From Plantactinospora sp039889035 (lineage in GTDB: Bacteria; Actinomycetota; Actinomycetes; Mycobacteriales; Micromonosporaceae), in NCBI GenBank assembly GCA_039889035.1, contig JBDQQY010000010.1, positions 1-64,000 on the forward strand: a DNA stretch of 64,000 bases, given 5' to 3'. The stretch's first letter is position 1, and the number at the start of each line of letters is the position of its first letter. Both the position numbers and the translations under genes were made by a program. Positions 35,312 through 43,125 of this stretch are shown in pieces. The notes under the pieces are model-generated. The model searched no databases. It was not told the origin of the DNA and saw only the letters and a list, made by a program, of their open reading frames with translations.

Positions 35312-36148
35312 TTAGTCGTCTCGCCAGGTTGAGGTGGTTTCGATGGTGAGGCGTTTGGCGAGGTTGTCGATCATCGCGATGGTGATCATGCTGGCGGAGT
35401 TGTCGGGTCGGGCTTCGTAGTCGCGTACGAGTCGGCGGTGGTGCATGAGCCAGCCAAGGGTTCGTTCGACCACCCATCTGCGCTTGATGACACTGAAGCC
35501 TTTGACCTGTGGGTCTTTGGTGACGATCTCGACGTCGACGCCGAGGTGGGCGCCGTGTTCGACGACCTTGTTCTTGAATCCGGCATCGACCCAGGTCTTG
35601 GCCAGGGTCGGATGGGTGGCCTTGGCCTGATTGAGCAGGTCGATGCCGATGGTGTTGTCGCTGGTGCTGGCGGCGGTGGCGATGACGGCGAGCAGGAGTC
35701 CGAGGGTGTCGGTGATGATGCCGCGTTTGCGTCCGACGATTCTCTTGCCGGCGTCGGTGCCCTGGGTGGCTGCCGGAACGTTGGTGGAGGTCTTCACGCT
35801 CTGGGTGTCCATGATGGATCCGGTAGGGGTGGTCTGCTTGCCGGCGTGGTCACGGACCAGCCCGGTGAGGTGGTAGTTCAGTTCGGTGAAGATGCCTTCT
35901 CGGGTCCAAGCGGTGTAGTAGCCGTAGACACTCTGCCAGGGTGGGAAGTCGTGGGGCAGGTACCGCCAGGGGATGCCGGTGCGGTTGACGTACAAGATCG
36001 CGTTGAGGATTTCCCTCAGGTCGTGGTCGGGTCTGCGTCCGCCGACCCCGGCGTCGGTGCGGGCCTGACGCCAGGCGTTCAGCCTTGACGCGATCAGCGT
36101 CCATCGGGCGTCGGACAGGTCGGATGGGTAGGCGGGTCGTTCGGTCAT
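35312..36148 (-). CDS. IS5 family transposase
   Basis: 278 residues, full-length. N-terminal YPSDLSDARWTLIASRL and the region LREILNAILYVNRTGIPWRYLPHDFPPWQSVYGYY are the usual DUF4096/IS5 opening; DDE residues are expected in IMDTQSVKTS (D), KTWVDAGFKNK (D) and KRRWVVERTLGWL (E), all present. The gene is intact, so the element may be mobile. The left element edge is near 35272 (GAGAGGGCGTC); I could not find the matching inverted repeat to the right of 36148, so that edge is unknown. Confidence 0.9.
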   Translation of the reverse strand: MTERPAYPSDLSDARWTLIASRLNAWRQARTDAGVGGRRPDHDLREILNAILYVNRTGIPWRYLPHDFPPWQSVYGYYTAWTREGIFTELNYHLTGLVRDHAGKQTTPTGSIMDTQSVKTSTNVPAATQGTDAGKRIVGRKRGIITDTLGLLLAVIATAASTSDNTIGIDLLNQAKATHPTLAKTWVDAGFKNKVVEHGAHLGVDVEIVTKDPQVKGFSVIKRRWVVERTLGWLMHHRRLVRDYEARPDNSASMITIAMIDNLAKRLTIETTSTWRDD

Positions 36149-36426
36149 GAGGAGGGTTTACGGTTGATCGCTGGTGATCGATCGCACCTGGAGTCCGACG
36201 GTTCCAGGGCTTTCCTGAATCAGACACGATTCGTGGGCTGAAGCCGGCATATCGATTCTGGATCAGGTGGGTTAAATAGGTGTGATAGCCGCGATATCGC
36301 TTCCTGGATGGTCGGGCGATCGGCCGGTCAAACCCCGACTTCCCCATGTGCAAGTGAACAAAACGTCCAGTGAGAGCGTGTTTGAGAAGTGGTCTCGGTT
36401 GTCGTTTGCGTGGTCGGCAGGGAGGT

Positions 36427-36891
36427 CTATGTCGATCGATTGGCCTGGCAGATCGTTGCGAGGTGCTGGTTTCGGACGGTGATGAGCTTGGTCATGTATC
36501 GGTCGAGTAGCAGGGTTTCGGTGAGCCGGCCGAGTAGACCGTACGGTGCGGCGAAGTCGATGACGTCGCGCATGAGCGTCGCGTCGTTGGCCTGTGGTTC
36601 GAAGTAGTGGGCATGCCACCACACCGCGAACGGTCCGGAGATCTGTTCATCGACGAAGTACCTTGGCCGGGTGTAGGCGGTGATCCGTGAGGTCATTCTC
36701 CAAGAGCGGCCCAGGTGTCGTGCCTGCCAGGTCACCTCGTCGCCGAGCTTCAGCTGTCCGGTGGTCACGCCGCCGATGGCCCGTTCACCGCTGGCTGCCA
36801 TGGAGGCGGTGTGGACGTCGACGGCAAGCGAGGTGTCGAACACGAGCTCGGCTGGCGCGGCAATCGCGGTGATGATTTCGAGGTGGCGCAC
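36427..36891 (-). CDS. SRPBCC (START/Bet v1-like) domain protein
   Basis: 154 residues, cytoplasmic. It starts RHLEIITAIAAPAELVFDTSLAVDVHTASM, the characteristic first strand and helix of the polyketide-cyclase/SRPBCC fold; later GDEVTWQARHLGRSWRMTSRITAYTRPRYFVDEQISGPF and WWHAHYFEP are the conserved beta sheet; the C-terminal helix LTETLLLDRYMTKLITVRNQHL closes the cavity. It would bind a small hydrophobic ligand; the ligand cannot be told. It lies within an IR-bounded unit. Confidence 0.82.
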   Translation of the reverse strand: MRHLEIITAIAAPAELVFDTSLAVDVHTASMAASGERAIGGVTTGQLKLGDEVTWQARHLGRSWRMTSRITAYTRPRYFVDEQISGPFAVWWHAHYFEPQANDATLMRDVIDFAAPYGLLGRLTETLLLDRYMTKLITVRNQHLATICQANRST

Positions 36892-36980
36892 CGGGCGAGG
36901 GTATGGCGGCGTGACGTTACTGCACCAATGGGATCAGTGGCTCGTGCGCGGGACCACATGTTCACCTGCCCGGCGAGATC

Positions 36981-37178
36981 ATGGGCCGTCGGGCCAGTGC
37001 CAACGCTTGGCGGGCAGCAGGCTCACCACGCGCGATGCGACGGACCATAGTGTTGATCGCGGCCCAGCGGATCATCGCAGCCCTCATCCGCTGGGCCGCC
37101 ATCGCCGGCATGACACGCCGCATTACCCACGGCCAACGCGCACGCCGTCAAGCCCGCCGCACCTTCACCTTGAACTGA
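36981..37178 (+). pseudogene. Short basic frame, possible transposase C-terminal remnant
   Basis: 65 residues from ATG 36981, ending with the basic run RRITHGQRARRQARRTFTLN directly before the right inverted repeat. Location and composition fit the tail of a transposase, but no domain is recognised. There is no ribosome site, so independent expression is doubtful. Confidence 0.3.
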
Positions 37179-37420
37179 CCAACCCGATCTCAAACACTTT
37201 CTAAGCCACCAGGAGCACCCTTCGCCCTATCCGCCCCCGCTTACCGGCCAACCCGCGTGCCCCCTACGGGCCCGTAGCGCCGGGAAGCCACGGAGAAGCG
37301 CGGTCAACCATGGGCACCATGACCAGGAGCGCGACGCGTTGACCTTGGTCCGGATCGGCGCTCCAGCGAGTTCTCCAGGCTGATGGTCCTGCTACCTGAC
37401 GGTCCGAGCAGCTGGGAACG

Positions 37421-37442
37421 GTCTCAGTTGTGGTCTCATTCG
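37421..37442 (+). repeat. Arm-site-like motif 1 (GTCTCAGTnnnnGTCTCA)
   Basis: GTCTCAGTTGTGGTCTCATT: two GTCTC words 12 bases apart, 92 bases before att-like copy B. A near copy occurs at 41725, the same distance before copy C, and an inverted copy at 41452. The rest of 37203-37533 contains no gene. Confidence 0.5.
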
Positions 37443-37533
37443 CTGTCGTACGCGGTCGTCCGTGCCGGTCCGACGGACAGCCGGACTGCTGGTCACGGCC
37501 GCTGCCGGACCGGTCCGGATGCATGATCGCAGA

Positions 37534-37641
37534 CCTCGAAAGCGTGTGAGGGTTCACGCCCTCCGCGGGTTCAAATCCCGCCGCCACCGCCACTGAACAG
37601 GCGAAACGCCCGGCAAGTCCGCAAGGACGAACCGGGCGTTT
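37534..37641 (+). repeat. att-like repeat copy B (tRNA-Ser CGA 3' fragment plus hairpin)
   Basis: Bases 37534-37592 match the tRNA from the anticodon loop to CCA with one mismatch (TTTACG to TTCACG); a terminator hairpin, ACGCCCGG..CCGGGCGT, follows at 37606-37639. Upstream the sequence (GCAGA) matches copy C but not the real tRNA, so this is not a functional tRNA but an att-type scar. Confidence 0.85.
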
Positions 37642-38380
37642 CGCTACCTCAAGATCGCTAGTCTCTTTCGCCGTCTCACTCGGCCGACGAGGAGTCGCCT
37701 GCGGCGCTCGTCGCTGGCGTCCTCGGTGGGCCTCGCGCATCCGTTGCTCTGAGCTTCGCGGGTTACTTGAAGTCCGGTTGTGGTTACAATGCGGTGTTCA
37801 GCGTGATCAGCAGCGCTGTCAGACTGTGCAGGATTGGCGGGATTGTTTTCAGGATCTCCGCCACATGATTGTGAGAGGGAGTCCCGCTCCTGCTGTTGAT
37901 GAGCCTCTTGCCTTCGGCTACTGTCATCCGTGCTGCCTTTCTTAGTAATCGGTGCTAGCGATGCGACGACAGGGCAGCGTGAACGAACGCCCGGTATGGC
38001 CACCGGGCGTTCGCCATCTTTGGAACTTGTGTGCATTGCTCCGAGTCGCCGAAGCAAGTGTCGGGCGATGATGATCCGAGGTCAAGTCTCCTGCGTCTTG
38101 GATAGTTTGTCCGATTATCCGGAAATCATTGCACTTGACTCAATGGGTTGTTGATCTATACCCTCTATGAAAGCGCGCGTGCGCGCGTGATACCGCATGG
38201 GATCGACAAATTCAACTGCAAAGTAATCTAGATCACAGTAGGTCTGGATATGGCATTTTATGGCTATTTGTCACCGCTCTTTGGTGGCCTCTGATCACAG
38301 CAAACTGTCCAGCGCCCCGTGCCCGATGGCCCGTATCGCCCCTGGGGCCAGCGGGAGAGGCGGCCCGGCTACGTGACTAG
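37642..38380. other. Gene-poor, lower-GC segment of the island
   Basis: No convincing gene. A terminator-like hairpin with an 11-bp stem (GAACGCCCGGT / ACCGGGCGTTC) lies at 37985-38012; its GCCCGG core echoes the tRNA terminators, so it may be debris of another integration. An alternating purine-pyrimidine tract is at 38173-38189. The AT-rich stretch 38090-38280 differs strongly from the chromosome. Confidence 0.45.
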
Positions 38381-38384
38381 CTAG

Positions 38385-39904
38385 CGGTAGTTTGTCGGCT
38401 TCGTAACCTTCGTATGGTCTGTGGCGTTGCGTTCGGCAGATGGTTGTCGAGCGATGGGGTGCTGGGTGGCTCGTGCGGTGTGTCCGCCGGCTGCGGGTCC
38501 GTTGGAGGACTACGCGGCCTGTTTCGACGAGTTGTTTTCCCGGCTGGCGCAGCGGCGCGGGTTTCGTGACTATCTAACCGGTCTGCTGGCGCCGCGGGAC
38601 CGCAACAAGACGCTGACCGGGCTGGCCGGGTCTGAACCGGTCAAGGGAGCTCAACACGCTGCGGTGCAACGGTTGCAGCACTTCCTATCCCAGTCCACAT
38701 GGGATCCCGATGAGGTCAACCATCGACGGTTGGAACTGCTGATCAACGACCCGGCGACAGCACCGCACGGTTGTGGTGTGATCGCGATTGACGATTCCGG
38801 TGACCGTAAAAACGGGACCGCCACGGCGCATGTCGGGCGGCAGTGGCTTGGCCGGTACGGCAAGACCGACAACGGCATCGTCACCGTGACGACGGTGTGG
38901 GCCGATGAGCGCGTGTACTACCCGTTACACGCCGAGCCCTACACCCCGGCATCACATTTCGTAAAGAAGCAGGTCGACCCGCAGTTCCGGACCAAGTTGC
39001 AGATCGCTACCGACTTGATCGGCAAAGCGCTCGCAGTCGGCGTGGCCTGCCGGGCGGTGGTGGCGGACAGCTTCTACGGCGATCACGAACCGCTGCGAGG
39101 AGAGCTGAGTCGTAGCGGGCTCGGTTTCGTCATGGCCCTCAAGCCGTCGCGCGGCTCGTGGCAGTACGGCACCGAGGCTTACACGCCGAAAGACGCGGCT
39201 CGGGCCGTGCCGTGGGGCGGCCCCGACGATCCCGGTGGCTGGCACCCGCTCGTGCGCCGATTCCGTGACGGGCGCACCGAGACCTGGTGGGCCACCGACG
39301 CCCGACTGGGCTGGTGGGGACCCGACGGGCACACCCGCCTGGTGATCGCGACCACCGACCCGCAGACCCTGCCGGACAAGGCCACCTGGTACCTGGCCAC
39401 CAACCTGCCCCGGCCCGGCGGCCCCCACGACATCCCGAACGCGGCACACGAGCCGGCCGGCCTGACCGAGGTCGTGCGGCTCTACGGCATCCGGCACTGG
39501 ATCGAGCAAAGCTACAAACAGGTCAAAGACGAACTCGGCTGGGCCGACTTCCAAGTCCGCTCCGCCATCGCGCTCCGCCGCCACCAAACCCTCGTGCACT
39601 GCGCATTCTCGTTCTGCTGGGACACCTGGTTCGACTCACCATCCACAATCGACCCCAACGCGACCCCTCCGGACCCGTCAGACGACGACTCCGGAGAGAG
39701 GGGGCGTACCCACCGGATACCCCAACTGGCGTGAAGCACTACGCGCCGTCCGCGCCTGGCTCACCCCCTGGCGCCTGCTGCACCGCTGGTGGCAAGCATG
39801 GACTGACCAGCCACCACCCCGCGAACTCCAGCAACTCCTCAACGCCGTCGCAAACGGCCACGCCCTCAACCTCTATTTGCCCCCATAAAGGTGACAAACT
39901 ACCG
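38385..39904 (+). mobile_element. IS701-family insertion sequence
   Basis: Terminal inverted repeats CGGTAGTTTGTC (38385-38396) and GACAAACTACCG (39893-39904) are perfect over 12 bases. Both are flanked by CTAG (38381-38384 and 39905-39908), the 4-bp target duplication expected for this family. Length 1520 bases, with one transposase frame. The clean ends indicate a recent insertion into the island. Confidence 0.88.
38454..39888 (+). pseudogene. IS701 family transposase, frameshifted near the C-terminus
   Basis: The main frame (ATG 38454 to a stop at 39734) encodes the DDE nuclease: VIAIDDSGDRKNGTATAHVGRQWLGRYGK with the first Asp, VVADSFYGDHEPL with the second, and RHWIEQSYKQVKDELGW with the Glu. 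After SDDDSGERG the frame is lost; the +1 frame continues with GVPTGYPNWREALRAVRAWL and ends NLYLPP at a TAA at 39886-39888. One extra G in the run 39700-39704 explains this. The lost tail is about 60 residues, so activity is doubtful unless frameshifting occurs. Confidence 0.85.
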
Positions 39905-40143
39905 CTAGGGCTTCGTGGCCGGACCTGCCGTCTCTGACTGAAGGAGCATTCTGTCCTGGATGTCAGGCTCAGCCGTAAGTAACGTGTCAGTTCCCGTCAG
40001 CGGCACGTCGATGGTCTCCGTAATCTGCGACAGTCTTTTCGGCGCCCTCGATGGCTCGCTGCATATCGAGGCGCATGTAATTCATTGAGACGGAATTGTG
40101 GTTGTATGCCTGTGTTACAAGAACGGCACTAGCATAAACGGGC
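39905..40143. other. Spacer between IS701 and the membrane cassette
   Basis: About 240 bases with reduced G/C and no supported gene; short minus-strand frames lack ribosome sites. It would contain the 3' untranslated end of the minus-strand cassette. Confidence 0.4.
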
Positions 40144-40320
40144 CTACCACAGCAGGAGTAAGGAAATCCCGGACAGGAGAACAACCGTTCCTGCTGCCAG
40201 GAAGACGCTGATCATCGGCCTTCGGCGGCTTCCGACTTTATCGGCTTGCCAGTTGGCAACAAATGAGATAATGAGAATTGTTGCAAAAGCTATAACGCCG
40301 ATAAGCTGAATAGCCAACAT
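40144..40320 (-). CDS. Small two-helix membrane protein in the SLATT cassette
   Basis: 58 residues: MLAIQLIGVIAFATILIISFV forms one helix, a short charged loop (ADKVGSRRRP) and then ISVFLAAGTVVLLSGISLLLL the second. GAGG lies 8 bases before ATG 40320, which itself is 10 bases after the stop of the DUF4231 gene, so the two are one transcript. No family recognised; it might be an immunity or partner protein. Confidence 0.65.
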   Translation of the reverse strand: MLAIQLIGVIAFATILIISFVANWQADKVGSRRRPMISVFLAAGTVVLLSGISLLLLW

Positions 40321-40330
40321 TCGAGTTGCC

Positions 40331-41224
40331 TCATTGGGCCGTTGTTGTTGGCGTGTCTTCGCGCTTCGTTTCGACGGGCTGATCAAGTTGTTGCTGGCGC
40401 TTGTTCTGTTCGTCACGCAAGCGCTCTACGGTTTCCGCGAACAACGAGTAGGCGTCTGCGTCATTTAGCTTTGCATATCGTCCAACGCGGAGCTCAACCG
40501 CCTCATACTCGCGTTCGATCGAGTCGGCCGTCTGCTGAAGGTTGTAGCTATTTTCGTGGAACTTGTAGTATCCGGTAAAGCCGGCAGATAGCCCGACGGC
40601 GGCCGTAACCGCCACTGCTATCCATCTAGTGATGTCGAAGGATACCGAAGCAGTAGTTATCGCCGAGGCGAGTATTGAACCGACAATAATCACTGTTTGG
40701 TATCTATTGTGAGTTGAGCGGAGTCGACCTGCTTGTTCACGCATCTGTGCGATGATGTCCGGCATGTCGTCCCGATAGCGACGCTGCCTAACCAGTGTTC
40801 CTTTGCCAGCTTCCTCAGTGTACCCATCTTGTTGCGTTTGCTTTTCACGAAGGATGAGTATCGTCTTCTTGATACCGAGCCGGTTTGAACGCAGCCTCTT
40901 ATATTGCTGATACACAACAACGGGAGAAGTGAGCGTCGAGACTATTGCCGCGCCATATAAGATCGGAACTATAGGTGCGGTGCGTTGCCACTGTAGGATG
41001 TCCGCCAGGACGGTTATAGCCCACAGCGCTATGTTGCCGAGGATGGCCCAGGCTCGACCGATCCTTAGCCAGATTCCTTGGAGATGAAGGCGTTCCTCTG
41101 CGGAAGCGATTTGACTCTTCAGAAAGACAGGACTCCAGTCCTTTTCGGGCTGGTTGATGATGTCCTGAAGGGTAGCCCTATATGGCCTTGCTGCGGTTCC
41201 GCGCTCCATCGGCACCGTGCCCAT
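40331..41224 (-). CDS. DUF4231/SLATT domain membrane protein
   Basis: About 297 residues with two pairs of transmembrane helices: ILGNIALWAITVLADIL plus VPILYGAAIVSTLTSPVVV (~60-100), and VIIVGSILASAITTASV plus WIAVAVTAAVGLSAGFTGYY (~180-225). After the second pair comes FHENSYNLQQTADSIEREYEAVELRVGRY, the helix typical of DUF4231. SLATT proteins are predicted pore-forming effectors linked to nucleotide-second-messenger defence (SMODS/SLOG), based on comparative genomics. No nucleotide synthase is found next to it. A 60-base sample at 40681 has 27 G/C, far below the chromosome, indicating transfer. The start is uncertain (ATG 41224, ATG 41209 or TTG 41260). Confidence 0.8.
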   Translation of the reverse strand: MGTVPMERGTAARPYRATLQDIINQPEKDWSPVFLKSQIASAEERLHLQGIWLRIGRAWAILGNIALWAITVLADILQWQRTAPIVPILYGAAIVSTLTSPVVVYQQYKRLRSNRLGIKKTILILREKQTQQDGYTEEAGKGTLVRQRRYRDDMPDIIAQMREQAGRLRSTHNRYQTVIIVGSILASAITTASVSFDITRWIAVAVTAAVGLSAGFTGYYKFHENSYNLQQTADSIEREYEAVELRVGRYAKLNDADAYSLFAETVERLRDEQNKRQQQLDQPVETKREDTPTTTAQ

Positions 41225-41451
41225 ATAACGGAATTTTAGTGATGAATAGAAGGCAGTCAATGATGGGTCCAGTGTTTGACCTACTACTTTAAGTGATCGC
41301 TCGGCTACGGTAAGATGCGCGATCCTGATTTATGAAGCTCGATCAGGGTGCGGTTGGTTCCACGGGTCTTGCCTTGATCCGCGCGCCGGTCCCGAGGTGA
41401 TGCGAGCGGCGCGCTGTGGGAAGCGCCAGGTTGGGCCGGCCTGGACCGAAT

Positions 41452-41470
41452 TGAGACGGAAACTGAGACG
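41452..41470 (-). repeat. Arm-site-like motif 2 (inverted copy)
   Basis: TGAGACGGAAACTGAGACG; its complement reads GTCTCAGTTTCCGTCTCA, the same GTCTCAGTnnnnGTCTCA pattern as motifs 1 and 3. It lies about 60 bases from the tRNA-Ser(GGA) fragment. Confidence 0.5.
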
Positions 41471-41531
41471 AAGGCAAGCAGCAGGTTGGACCTTCGGGTC
41501 CGGCCTGCTGGTGTTTGCCCTGGTCAGGGCA

Positions 41532-41590
41532 GCGGATGATACGAGATTCGAACTCGTAAGGGTGTTAACCCAACACGCTTTCCAAGTCTG
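41532..41590 (-). repeat. att-like 3' fragment of tRNA-Ser(GGA)
   Basis: On the minus strand this is the 3' part of a tRNA-Ser with anticodon GGA, from the anticodon loop to the acceptor end. It matches the intact tRNA-Ser(GGA) at 62850-62934 over about 57 bases with roughly five differences. It lacks the 5' half, so it cannot be a working tRNA. A hairpin (GCAGGTTGGACC / GGTCCGGCCTGC, 41480-41507) lies where that tRNA's terminator would be. Confidence 0.8.
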
Positions 41591-41716
41591 TGCCCGAGCG
41601 TCCGGCCATGGTCGGTCCGATCCTGGCCTGCATCGGACCGCCATTCCGGACCTCGACGGACGCCTCCGCACGGCAGTGAGGCGCGTCGACGCGCATGATC
41701 GTCCCTTTCGGACGGA

Positions 41717-41743
41717 GTCTCGTCGTCTCAGTCATCGTCTCAT
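41717..41743 (+). repeat. Arm-site-like motif 3
   Basis: Three GTCTC words at 41717, 41725 and 41737; the last two form GTCTCAGTCATCGTCTCATT, near-identical to motif 1 and at about the same distance before repeat copy C as motif 1 is before copy B. Confidence 0.5.
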
Positions 41744-41838
41744 TCGGGCATGTTCAGGAGCGTCCGACGCTGGTCGGTGGTTGGCTATCGCAGCAGGTCA
41801 CGGACACCTTCGGTGGACGATGGACGCCAGCCGGCAGA

Positions 41839-41961
41839 CCTCGAAAGCGTGTGAGGGTTTACGCCCTCCGCGGGTTCAAATCCCGCCGCCACCGCCACTG
41901 AACAGCCAAAACGCCCGGCAGGTCGGAAACGACCCACCGGGCGTTCGGCTTGTGGTCTCAG
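41839..41961 (+). repeat. att-like repeat copy C (tRNA-Ser CGA 3' fragment plus terminator)
   Basis: Identical to the tRNA gene from the anticodon loop to CCA (41839-41897) and almost identical through the terminator to GTCTCAG. It is preceded by GCAGA as in copy B rather than by the true tRNA 5' half. This is the outermost copy and would be the attR-like boundary of the whole 34.0-41.9 kb block. Confidence 0.87.
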
Positions 41962-42024
41962 TCCCCGGGATCCGCACCGCATGCGCAGGCACGCCTCACC
42001 CTTGCGCTCTGGCACACTGCAGCG

Positions 42025-42693
42025 ATGCTGACGTTTGATCGACTCTTTGCCGAGCATGTCGCGACCGGGCTCGCCCGCCAAATGGCGCTGAGCGAGCTGA
42101 TCGGCGAGCGTGACTGGCAACTCGACCTGACCAGTGGCACCGTGACCTTCGGGACCGACCTGCGGTACCAGATCCAGCTACTCGGCACTGAGAGCCACGA
42201 CGACGGCAGCTGGTTGTGGGCATGGGCCAACGAGGCGAGCGACCTCCGGCCGGCGCTGCTGCAGTTGTGCGGCTGGCTGCGCGAGTACGGCCACCGCCAG
42301 GGAGTTGCTGAGCTCACCGAGCCCACGTTCGAGCTTCGGCGCGCAGACGGTCACCGCCTCGCCATGCTGGCCTCCGGCCTGACCGGCCGGTGTTACTTCC
42401 GTGGCCCGTACCCCGGCGGCGCGGTCTTCTTTCACCTCGACGACGCCCCGCCGCAGATCACCGCGCCGGTCCGGCCGGAGCGCGCGCTGACCGTCCTGAC
42501 CCAGGTCATTCAGGAATTCCCGGTGGACCACCGCATTGCCGTGGAGTCGTTCCTGCACCAGCAGTTGTGGCGCCTGGACCAGGCGGCCACGTCGGTGACC
42601 GCGCACCACTCCGACGGATCCACCCTGCGCGTCGACTTCGACGCCCTGGGTCGGATCAGCAACATGTCCGGCACAGTCAGGGCTGTTGCGTAG
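42025..42693 (+). CDS. DUF6882-like hypothetical protein
   Basis: 222 residues, cytoplasmic. The WQLDLTSGTVTFGTDLRYQIQLLGTESHDDGSWLWAWAN segment resembles the actinobacterial DUF6882 domain, in which such LLG...SWLWAWAN strings recur; the assignment is from memory. ATG 42025 opens a MLTFDRLFAEHVATGLARQ helix. Codon bias is that of the chromosome, not of the island, so it lies just outside the att block. Confidence 0.7.
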   Translation: MLTFDRLFAEHVATGLARQMALSELIGERDWQLDLTSGTVTFGTDLRYQIQLLGTESHDDGSWLWAWANEASDLRPALLQLCGWLREYGHRQGVAELTEPTFELRRADGHRLAMLASGLTGRCYFRGPYPGGAVFFHLDDAPPQITAPVRPERALTVLTQVIQEFPVDHRIAVESFLHQQLWRLDQAATSVTAHHSDGSTLRVDFDALGRISNMSGTVRAVA

Positions 42694-42720
42694 TCGATTG
42701 AGGGGCGGTTGAGCGGGGAG

Positions 42721-42910
42721 TTTGCGTGCGGACGCCCATCAAGCCTGGACCGGCAACGGACCCGCTGCCTTCGCCACACTCCGTGACACCTCGATCGGCT
42801 ACCACCGCCAACGGCGCCACCAACATCGTCCGAGCCACCCGACGCGCGCCAACCGTCGACCGCACGACCTCATCGACGACGTGACCAGGACCACCCCGAC
42901 AAGGCGATAG
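42721..42910 (+). pseudogene. ISAs1-type transposase C-terminal remnant
   Basis: Reading DAHQAWTGNGPAAFATLRDTSIGYHR, the conserved end of ISAs1 family transposases (normally HQARTGNGP...ATLRN.AIG). Frame changes follow: a shifted frame gives GATNIVRATRR and then NRRPHDLIDDVT. No start or catalytic domain remains. The rest of 42694-43125 is without a gene. Confidence 0.65.
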
Positions 42911-43125
42911 CCCTGGGACCTGACCGCAGCGGGACCCCAACCCACGGCAGGACCAGCACGATGGACCGGGGCATTGAGCAGGGCGGGCTGGGATCAGGCG
43001 CCTCGCCGTGCTTATGCAGCGTCGCCTATTCCGCGAAGGGTTCGAGGAATAAGCGACACCGCAACGAGCAGAAAGACACTTTCTGGCGGCCTATGTGCCT
43101 TCGGGTCGTCCGTCAGCGAAAGTGC

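Larger units (their letters stand above)
36373..37202. mobile_element. Inverted-repeat-bounded unit carrying an SRPBCC gene
   Basis: AGAGCGTGTTTGAGA at 36373-36387 and its imperfect complement TCTCAAACACTTTCT at 37188-37202 (13 of 15 matching) bound 830 bases. Such GAGCGTGTTTGAGA ends are typical of some IS5-like elements of actinobacteria. Inside are an SRPBCC gene on the minus strand and, at the right end, a short plus-strand frame that could be a transposase tail. This looks like a non-autonomous element with a passenger, or an IS whose interior was replaced. No clear target duplication is seen. Confidence 0.5.

Noticed and set aside
37534..37592. Second tRNA-Ser(CGA) gene
   Set aside because: The 5' acceptor and D-arm are missing; only the 3' part from the anticodon loop is present. 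The same holds for the copies at 41839 and 41532.
33934..41961. Complete prophage or AICE
   Set aside because: No integrase, replication, portal, terminase or transfer gene is visible; only borders and cargo remain.
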